Positions 58,317-64,000 of a stretch of DNA of 64,000 bases are shown in pieces (position 1 is the stretch's first letter; every line of letters begins with the position of its first letter). Source of the stretch: Microbacterium aerolatum (GTDB lineage: Bacteria > Actinomycetota > Actinomycetes > Actinomycetales > Microbacteriaceae); contig NZ_BJUW01000004.1 in the NCBI RefSeq assembly GCF_007988825.1, positions 186,001 to 250,000 on the forward strand, in the 5' to 3' direction. The notes beneath the pieces are model-generated. The model saw only the letters and a program-made list of their open reading frames with translations. It was not told the DNA's origin and ran no database searches. The translations under genes were made by a program, and so were the position numbers.

Positions 58317-59654
58317 TCAGAGCAGCTCGAGGTTGCTCTTCAGCTCGAACGGGGTGACCTGACCGCGGTAGGCCTCCCACTCCTTGCGCTTGTTCAGCAG
58401 CACGTAGTTGAACACCTGCTCGCCGAGCGTCTCGGCGACCAGCTCGGAGGACTCCATGTACTCGAGTGCGTGATCGAGGCTGGCAGGCAGAGAGGTGTAA
58501 CCGAGAGCACGGCGCTCTGCGTCGCTCAGCGACCAGACGTTGTTCTCGGCCTCCGGCGGCAGCTCGTACTCCTCTTCGATGCCCTTGAGGCCGGCGGCGA
58601 GCAGCAGCGCGTACGCGAGATACGGGTTGGCCGCCGAATCCAGCGCGCGGTACTCGACACGCGACGACTGGCTCTTGTTGGGCTTGTACATCGGCACGCG
58701 CACCAGTGCGGAGCGGTTCGCGTGGCCCCAGGTCACGAAACTCGGCGCCTCGTCGCCGCCCCACAGCCGCTTGTACGAGTTGACGAACTGGTTGGTGACG
58801 GCGGAGATCTCGCTGGCGTGACGGAGGAGACCGGCGATGAAGTGGCGTCCGGTCTTCGACAGCTGGTACTTTGCGCCCTCTTCCCAGAAGGCGTTCTGGT
58901 CGCCCTCGAACAGCGACATGTGCGTGTGCATGCCGCTGCCCGGCTGGTCGCTCATCGGCTTCGGCATGAACGTCGCGTAGACGCCCTGCTCGATCGCGAC
59001 CTCCTTGACGACCGTGCGGAACGTCATCACGTTGTCCGCGGTCGTCAGGGCGTCCGCGTACCGCAGGTCGATCTCGTTCTGACCGGGGCCGCCCTCGTGA
59101 TGGCTGTACTCGACCGAGATGCCCAGGTCCTCCAGCATCCGCACCGACCGGCGACGGAAGTCGTGGGCCGTCCCGCCGGGGACGTTGTCGAAGTACCCGG
59201 CCGAGTCCACCGGGACGGGACCCTCGGGCCCGACGCCCGAGGACTTGAGCAGGTAGAACTCGATCTCGGGATGCGTGTAGAACGTGAACCCGGCATCCGC
59301 CGCCTTCGCGAGCGTGCGCTTGAGGACATGACGCGGGTCGGCGACCGCGGGCTGACCATCGGGCGTTGTCAGATCGCAGAACATGCGCGCCGTCGGGTCG
59401 ATCTCGCCGCGCCACGGCAGGATCTGGAAAGTCGTGGGGTCGGGCTGCGCGAGCAGATCGGACTCGTAGGTGCGTGTGAGCCCCTCGATGGCCGAGCCGT
59501 CGAAGCCGATCCCCTCGGCGAACGCCCCCTCCACCTCGGCCGGCGCGATCGCGACGGACTTCAGGGTGCCGATCACATCGGTGAACCAGAGACGGACGAA
59601 TTTGACGCCGCGCTCCTCGATCGTGCGCAGCACGAAGTCCCGCTGCTTGTCCAT
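58317..59654 (-). CDS. glnA2: glutamine synthetase-family protein GlnA2
   Basis: 445 residues. Type I GS fold: GVKFVRLWFTDVIGTLKSVA, GFDGSAIEGLTR, THPEIEFYLLK, HHEGGPGQNEIDLRY, KPMSDQPGSGMHTHMS and NRSALVRVPM. The loop matching the adenylylation site reads EEEYELPPEAEN and is altered from that of GlnA1. In some actinobacteria GlnA2-type enzymes act on other amines, so true glutamine synthesis is not certain. Either ATG 59654 or ATG 59660 could be used. It is followed at four bases by glnE. Confidence 0.92.
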   Translation of the reverse strand: MDKQRDFVLRTIEERGVKFVRLWFTDVIGTLKSVAIAPAEVEGAFAEGIGFDGSAIEGLTRTYESDLLAQPDPTTFQILPWRGEIDPTARMFCDLTTPDGQPAVADPRHVLKRTLAKAADAGFTFYTHPEIEFYLLKSSGVGPEGPVPVDSAGYFDNVPGGTAHDFRRRSVRMLEDLGISVEYSHHEGGPGQNEIDLRYADALTTADNVMTFRTVVKEVAIEQGVYATFMPKPMSDQPGSGMHTHMSLFEGDQNAFWEEGAKYQLSKTGRHFIAGLLRHASEISAVTNQFVNSYKRLWGGDEAPSFVTWGHANRSALVRVPMYKPNKSQSSRVEYRALDSAANPYLAYALLLAAGLKGIEEEYELPPEAENNVWSLSDAERRALGYTSLPASLDHALEYMESSELVAETLGEQVFNYVLLNKRKEWEAYRGQVTPFELKSNLELL

Positions 59655-59668
59655 GCCCATATGCGGTA

Positions 59669-59884
59669 TTACTTCCCGTCCACGTCGGTGGCCTTGCGCC
59701 AGTCTTCGTCGATCGCTTCCTCGACCGCCCATGCCTCAGAGCGCTCGCGCAGCGTCTGCAGCGCGTTCGCGGCCGCGGCGGCCGTGTCGAAGGGGCCGAC
59801 ACGATCGACGGCGGGCGACATGTAGCCGTACTCGACTTCACCGGAAGTGGTGTTGTACCAGTACTTGCGCTCTCCGCTGGACAT
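59669..59884 (-). CDS. SPOR-like small protein, 71 aa
   Basis: MSSGERKYWYNTTSGEVEYG, then DRVGPFDTAAAAANALQTLR, a pattern (V-G-P-F-x-T plus helix) resembling a SPOR repeat as annotated in many actinobacteria. No signal peptide or membrane segment is visible. GAGGAGA lies 11 bases before the ATG at 59884; another ATG at 59908 with AAGGGA six bases upstream is equally possible and would add eight residues. It precedes glnA2 by 14 bases. Confidence 0.7.
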   Translation of the reverse strand: MSSGERKYWYNTTSGEVEYGYMSPAVDRVGPFDTAAAAANALQTLRERSEAWAVEEAIDEDWRKATDVDGK

Positions 59885-59976
59885 GTACGAATCTTCTCCT
59901 CGAGACATGGCCCGTCCCTTCGTAAGGCTTTGTCACGATACTAATGGGGACACCCGCTCTCGCTAGGCTATTGCGC

Positions 59977-60735
59977 ATGGCAAAAGCGATCGGCGTCGAC
60001 ATCGGCGGCACAGGCATCAAGGCAGGAATCGTAGACCTCGACAAGGGGACGCTCGATTCCGATCGTATTCGCGTCGACACCCCGAAGGGCGCCTCTCCCG
60101 AAGACGTGCTGAAGGCGGTCCACGAGGTTCTCGACACGCTCGGCGTGCGCGACTCCGATCTGCCCCTCGGCGTGGCATTCCCCGCGATCGTGAAGCGCGG
60201 CAGGACGCTGTCCGCGGCCAACGTCTCCAAGGAGTGGCTCGACTTCGAGGCCGAGAAGTTCTTCGAGGACGGTCTCGGCCGCGACATCACCTTCGTCAAC
60301 GACGCGGATGCCGCCGGGATCGCCGAGGCGCGCCACGGCGCAGCCCGCGACGTCGAGGGCCTCACGATCATGGCGACCCTGGGCACCGGCATCGGCTCGG
60401 CGTTCCTGTACAACGACGTGCTGCTGCCGAACACCGAGCTCGGCCATCTGCTCTACGACGGCACCACCGTCGAGGACGCGTCGATCGAGAAGTGGTGCGC
60501 GTACTCGGCCATGGAGCGCGAGAACCTGTCCTGGGAGGACTGGTCGGCCCGGCTCCAGGTCTTCTTCTCGCACGTCGAGTTCCTCTTCAGCCCCGACCTG
60601 TTCGTCGTCGGCGGTGGCGTCTCGAAGCACCCCGACAAGTTCATTCCGCTGCTCGATCTGAAGACGCCGATCGTCCCGGCGATCCACCGGAACTCCTCCG
60701 GCATCATCGGCGCGGCGTCCCTGGCTGCGGACTAG
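59977..60735 (+). CDS. ppgK: polyphosphate glucokinase
   Basis: 252 residues, ROK-type kinase phosphorylating glucose with polyphosphate or ATP. AIGVDIGGTGIKAGIVDLD is the phosphate-1 motif; FVNDADAAGIAEARHGAA contains the catalytic Asp; LGTGIGSAFLYN, NTELGHLLYDG (glucose contacts) and LFVVGGGVSKHPDKF follow. TAGGCT ends seven bases before the ATG at 59977: leaderless. Divergent from the SPOR-like gene, convergent with rnpB. Confidence 0.93.
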   Translation: MAKAIGVDIGGTGIKAGIVDLDKGTLDSDRIRVDTPKGASPEDVLKAVHEVLDTLGVRDSDLPLGVAFPAIVKRGRTLSAANVSKEWLDFEAEKFFEDGLGRDITFVNDADAAGIAEARHGAARDVEGLTIMATLGTGIGSAFLYNDVLLPNTELGHLLYDGTTVEDASIEKWCAYSAMERENLSWEDWSARLQVFFSHVEFLFSPDLFVVGGGVSKHPDKFIPLLDLKTPIVPAIHRNSSGIIGAASLAAD

Positions 60736-60759
60736 CGAGATCCGGCGTACGGGCTGCGA

Positions 60760-61132
60760 ATGGGGCGGCCTGTACGCCGGGTTCTGTCCCGGGGTCTCTC
60801 TCGAGGATCCCCTTCGACGGCCATCTCTCTCGGCGACACGTTGCCGTGCCGCTCCAGCGGTCTACCCGAGGACTCGGCGAGCCGCGTCATCATCCTCTGT
60901 CTGACCTTGCTCCGGACGAGGTTTACCTGGCAGGTCATGTCACCATGACCCCCGGTGGTCTCTTACTCCACCCTTTCACCCTTACCTCGCGACCCGTGGG
61001 CCGGAGGCGGTCTGCTCTCTGTGGCACTATCTCGCGGATTGCTCCGGGTGGGCGTTACCCACCGTCCTGCCCTGCGGAGCCCGGACGTTCCTCGGTGCGG
61101 TTGCCCGCAACGCGACCGTCCAGCCGCCCCAT
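60760..61132 (-). ncRNA. rnpB: RNase P RNA (class A)
   Basis: On the minus strand the 5' end GGGGCGGCTGGACGG pairs with the 3' GGCCGCCCC to form helix P1. The universally conserved GAGGAACGTCCGGGCTCC lies about 45 bases in, followed by GGTGGGTAACGCCCACC, GTGCCACAGAGAGCAGACC-like sequence, and AGGGTGAAAGGGTG in the catalytic core. The ends are approximate (within about 10 bases). No protein gene occupies 60736-61145. Confidence 0.93.
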
Positions 61133-61145
61133 TCGCCTCTCCAGT

Positions 61146-62840
61146 CTACTTCTCGCCGGTGCGCTCGATCCGGAGGTCGAGCGGCACGTCGATCGAGAAC
61201 GCCCCGAACAGGCGCCTGGTGGCGACTGCGGCGGCCTCGCGCACCGCGGATGCCGCGGCATCGGCCTGCTCGGCCGGAACATGCAGGATCACCTCGTCAT
61301 GCAGGAAGAAGGCCAGGTGCGCCTGCGTCGCGAAGGGACCGGATGCCGTCGCCGGGGTCTGTGCAGCAGGAAGCTGCCTCAGCCGATGCCGGATCTCCGC
61401 CAGCCAGATCAGCGCCCACTCGGCGGCGGTCCCCTGCACGATGAAGTTGCGGGTGAATCGGCCTCGTTCACGTGCTCGCCCGCGCGCACGCTTCACCTCG
61501 GCGGGCACGACATCGGCGCCGGTCGCGGCGGCCTGCTGCGCCTGCCAGTCTGCGTCCGGTCTCGGCGAGGATCGGCCGAGCCAGGTCGATACGACACCGC
61601 CGTCCTCGCCGATGCGGGCGGCCTCGTCGACGCGGTGCATAGCGCGCGGGTAAACCCTGCGCAGGCGCGGCACGAGCCTGCCGCTGTCCCCCGTCGTGGC
61701 ACCGTACATCGCGCCCAGCACTGCGTACTTGGCCTCTTCTCGCGTCGCCACCGCTCCGGAGGCGACGACCCCCGCGTACAAGTCCTGTCCGCGAGCGGCC
61801 TCGGCCATGGCCTTGTCGGATGCCATCGCGGCGAGCATCCGCGGCTCGAGCTGCGCGACGTCGGCGATGACGAGCATCCACTCCGGGTCGGCCCGCACGG
61901 CGGGCCGGAGGATGCGCGGCAGCTGCAGCGCTCCGCCACCTGAAGACGCCCAGCGGCCGGTGACCACGCCACCGGGGATGTACACGGGGCGGAAGCGTCC
62001 GCCGTGCACCCACTCCGCGAGCCACGCCCACCCGTTGGCGCTCATCAGCCGCGACAGCTTCTTGTACGCCAGCAGCGGCGCGATGACGGGGTGGGAGATC
62101 TCGCTGAGCTGCCACTGGCTGGTCGACTCGACGTTGACGCCGACGCGATGCAGTGCGCGCAGCAGCTTCACGTGGCTGTCGAGGTGGAGCGTCGGGTCCC
62201 CGACGTGGAAGCGCACGGCGTCGGCGTGGGTCGCCATGTGCGCGGGCATCCCTCCGCCGGACGGGCGGGCGCCGAGCACCTCAGTGAGGATGCGGTCGTG
62301 CTCGGCGGCATCCCAGGGAAGGCCGGCGGCGCGCATCTCCTCGGCGATCAGGCCGCCCGCGGACTCTGCGGCGCAGAGGAGCGCGAGTCGACCCGTGCGG
62401 TCGGCGGCGATCACGCCGAGCTGTGCGCGCAGTTGGTCGAGGAGGTCGGCGACGGACTCCGCCCCGCCGTGGTCGTCCGGGGCGAACAGCGCGGGCTCAG
62501 TGATCTCCGGTTCGCGCGGCAGCCAGTCGGGCGAGGGCGCGAGCGGACGGGCGACCACATCCGTGTCGCGGAGGATCGCGTGGCACAGCAGCAGGTCGTG
62601 CGTGCGGGTCAGCTGCACACCCACGGAGAGGAGATCGGGGTAGAGCTCGCGTGCGCTGCGGATCACCCAGCGCGGGCGTTCACGCGCTTCGACCTCGCGG
62701 ACCCAATCGGCAAGTTCTGCGGCGGCGAGGTCGGTGCGGTCGATCTCTGAGCCCTCGGCGTCGAGCCGGACGGCGGCGGCCCCGCCGTCGCCCGTTGCGG
62801 CCAGCAGGATCCGGGAATCGGCTGCCGGCCCGGCGCTCAC
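61146..62840 (-). CDS. PolA-like DNA polymerase (3'-5' exonuclease-like/polymerase, no 5' nuclease domain)
   Basis: 564 residues, family A polymerase fold. The C-terminal polymerase motifs are A, DVAQLEPRMLAAMA (normally D-Y-S-Q-I-E-L-R); B, REEAKYAVLGAMYG (O helix); and C, FFLHDEVILHVP. The N-terminal ~200 residues occupy the exonuclease position but show no clear D-x-E motif, so proofreading is probably lost. There is no 5' nuclease domain. Cellular role is unknown, and the main PolA is presumably elsewhere. The GTG at 62840 overlaps the zinc-ribbon gene stop by four bases. Confidence 0.83.
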   Translation of the reverse strand: MSAGPAADSRILLAATGDGGAAAVRLDAEGSEIDRTDLAAAELADWVREVEARERPRWVIRSARELYPDLLSVGVQLTRTHDLLLCHAILRDTDVVARPLAPSPDWLPREPEITEPALFAPDDHGGAESVADLLDQLRAQLGVIAADRTGRLALLCAAESAGGLIAEEMRAAGLPWDAAEHDRILTEVLGARPSGGGMPAHMATHADAVRFHVGDPTLHLDSHVKLLRALHRVGVNVESTSQWQLSEISHPVIAPLLAYKKLSRLMSANGWAWLAEWVHGGRFRPVYIPGGVVTGRWASSGGGALQLPRILRPAVRADPEWMLVIADVAQLEPRMLAAMASDKAMAEAARGQDLYAGVVASGAVATREEAKYAVLGAMYGATTGDSGRLVPRLRRVYPRAMHRVDEAARIGEDGGVVSTWLGRSSPRPDADWQAQQAAATGADVVPAEVKRARGRARERGRFTRNFIVQGTAAEWALIWLAEIRHRLRQLPAAQTPATASGPFATQAHLAFFLHDEVILHVPAEQADAAASAVREAAAVATRRLFGAFSIDVPLDLRIERTGEK

Positions 62841-63568
62841 AGCCCCGATTCTTCGGTGCGCACGAGGATCGCGCCGCACTCCGGGCACGAGACGACGGCA
62901 TCGGGCGCGGCCTGACGAACCTCATTGAGATGCGTGCCGGAGAGCATCATGCGGCATCCTTCGCAGGTGCCGCGCCGCAGTAGTCCGACGCCGATGCCGC
63001 GCGACGCGCGTCGGGTGTACTCGGCGAGCAGCTCAGCGGGGATCTCTGCGGTCACCGCGTCGCGGTCGCGGGTGAGCTGTTCGATCTCGCTGGTGGCGGC
63101 CGCGATCGACGCCTTGGCCTGCGCCGTGAGCTCGGTGCCCTCGGCGGTGGTGGTGTCGATCAGCGCCTGCTGGGTCGCGACGGCGGCTTCGGCGTCTTCG
63201 AGACGGCCCATGACGTCGAGCTCGATGTCTTCGAGGTCGCTGATGCGCTTGGCGAGGCTGGCCAGCTCGTGCTCGAGCGCCTGCGCGTCCTTGGGACTGG
63301 TCGTGGTCGCGAGGCGGTCGGCGTCGCGCGTGCGGCGCTGCTCGGTGACCTTCACATCGGATTCGAGCCGGGTCAGTTCGGTGCGGATGTCGTCGCGGGT
63401 ACCGCTGAGCGCGGTCAGCTCACGGAGCTGCTCCTGGCGTTCCTTGGCGAGCTCGCTGATACGCGCCCCCTGCGCCGGTGTCGTCCGCTGCCGCTCGGCC
63501 TGCTGAAGGCGTCGATCGAGCTCGGCGACGTCGAGGAGGATGCGCTGTTGTTCGGGGCTGGCGTTCAC
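62837..63568 (-). CDS. coiled-coil protein with C-terminal C4 zinc ribbon (CT398-like)
   Basis: 243 residues. A long coiled-coil hairpin (about 5-180, ELDRRLQQAERQ to SEIEQLTRDRDAV) is followed by GTCEGCRMML and VVSCPECGAIL, a four-cysteine zinc ribbon. This is the CT398/zf-RING_7 architecture found widely in bacteria; role is not established. The GTG overlaps the YchJ stop by four bases and its stop overlaps the polymerase start by four, so the three genes are coupled. Confidence 0.87.
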   Translation of the reverse strand: MNASPEQQRILLDVAELDRRLQQAERQRTTPAQGARISELAKERQEQLRELTALSGTRDDIRTELTRLESDVKVTEQRRTRDADRLATTTSPKDAQALEHELASLAKRISDLEDIELDVMGRLEDAEAAVATQQALIDTTTAEGTELTAQAKASIAAATSEIEQLTRDRDAVTAEIPAELLAEYTRRASRGIGVGLLRRGTCEGCRMMLSGTHLNEVRQAAPDAVVSCPECGAILVRTEESGL

Positions 63569-63942
63569 ACATCCAACTTACCGTCCAGGTAGGTCCAGAT
63601 CCGGTTCTCGCGCAGGAATCTGCTCCGTTCGCGCATAGAACCGGGCGTGCCGCTGTCGCGGAAGAACGCTTCGAACTCCACGACGCCGTCCGTGTCGAAC
63701 GGCCCCCCTGACACGGTGTCGAGGATGTCCAGCCGGGTCCATCGGGTACCCGCGTCGAGATCCAGCTCGGCCGGTCGAGTGGTCGGATGCCACGATCGCA
63801 GCAGGTACGCGGCATCCCCCGTCGCGAAGGCCGTGAAACGGGAGCGCATGAGACGCACAGCCGTGGGGGCGGCGATGGCGCCGGAGAGCACGGGGCCGCA
63901 GCACGAGTCGAATGTGTCTCCGGATGTGCAGGGGCAGCGCAT
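63565..63942 (-). CDS. YchJ family protein with SEC-C-like zinc motif
   Basis: 125 residues. The N-terminus MRCPCTSGDTFDSCCGPVLSG has the C-P-C...C-C spacing of YchJ/SEC-C metal-binding motifs. RSRFTAFATGDAAYLLRSWH and the NTF2-like remainder (VEFEAFFRDSGTPG, RFLRENRIWTYLDG) are typical of YchJ. Function is unknown. CACAAT ends six bases before the ATG, which may be a leaderless start. First gene of the YchJ, zinc-ribbon, polymerase run. Confidence 0.85.
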   Translation of the reverse strand: MRCPCTSGDTFDSCCGPVLSGAIAAPTAVRLMRSRFTAFATGDAAYLLRSWHPTTRPAELDLDAGTRWTRLDILDTVSGGPFDTDGVVEFEAFFRDSGTPGSMRERSRFLRENRIWTYLDGKLDV

Positions 63943-63971
63943 GCGTCCATTGTGCCGCGTACCCTGTGACC

Positions 63972-64000
63972 ATGACCGCTCTTCCCGTCCGTACCGCCCA
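63972..64000 (+). CDS. 5' end of an unidentified gene, cut by window edge
   Basis: ATG at 63972 followed by MTALPVRTA before the window ends. TACCCT (63960-63965) ends six bases before the ATG, the same leaderless arrangement as many genes here, and it is divergent from YchJ. Nothing can be said about product. Confidence 0.45.

Overview
The window is chromosomal DNA of a high-GC Gram-positive bacterium. The gene set (SepH, the DUF3000/3093/3159/3710/4191/4193 family proteins, polyphosphate glucokinase, a SigA with a Lys/Ala-rich N-terminus, GlnE plus two type I glutamine synthetases), the GTG-rich start codons and the very high GC point to Actinomycetes. Microbacteriaceae, close to Microbacterium, fits best; that placement is inference from gene content and style, not from a search. 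No prophage, insertion sequence, integron or CRISPR array was seen. Nearly all of the window is densely packed core genome.

Layout. 1-4.7 kb: a minus-strand group with a FUSC-type membrane protein (cut by the window edge), a GH65 glycosidase/phosphorylase coupled by GTGA overlap to a luciferase-like oxidoreductase, and two very small acidic proteins. 4.8-5.4 kb: tRNA-Gly, tRNA-Cys and tRNA-Val(GAC) on the minus strand, facing away from tRNA-Val(CAC). 5.4-13.5 kb: small proteins, a DUF1611 protein, a lone MazF-like protein, amtB with a GlnR-type operator, zapE, rhodanese and sufE, and a hydrolase. 13.5-31 kb: DUF3000, RNase D, a thiolase/FadB beta-oxidation pair, dxs, aconitase with a striking palindromic operator, DUF3159-DUF3710-dut, DUF3093, DUF4193, sepH, and a phosphodiesterase. 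29.5-34.3 kb: the two subunits of a second type IIA topoisomerase (parC/parE-like), convergent across inverted repeat units.

34.7-40.2 kb is the most unusual part. A translationally coupled operon holds an ATP-grasp ligase and two alanine racemase homologues. One racemase keeps the PLP lysine but has lost the catalytic tyrosine segment; the other keeps the tyrosine but has Arg in place of the lysine and lacks most of the barrel. A second ATP-grasp ligase is divergent, and murJ follows. Because alanine racemase active sites are built across the dimer interface, the two defective proteins could together make one active heterodimer. I propose a cell-wall-directed D-amino-acid racemase/ligase system.

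40.2-64 kb: a CofE-like ligase coupled to sigA, PAC2, leucyl aminopeptidase-lpdA-sucB, DUF4191, a RimK-TrkA_C fusion divergent from RimB, RDD, then the nitrogen block (glnA with a tandem GlnR box, DAG kinase, glnE, glnA2), ppgK, RNase P RNA, and a tightly overlapping trio of YchJ, zinc-ribbon coiled-coil protein and a PolA-like polymerase. Many genes have a TANNNT -10 element 6-8 bases before the start codon and no Shine-Dalgarno, so leaderless transcription looks common.
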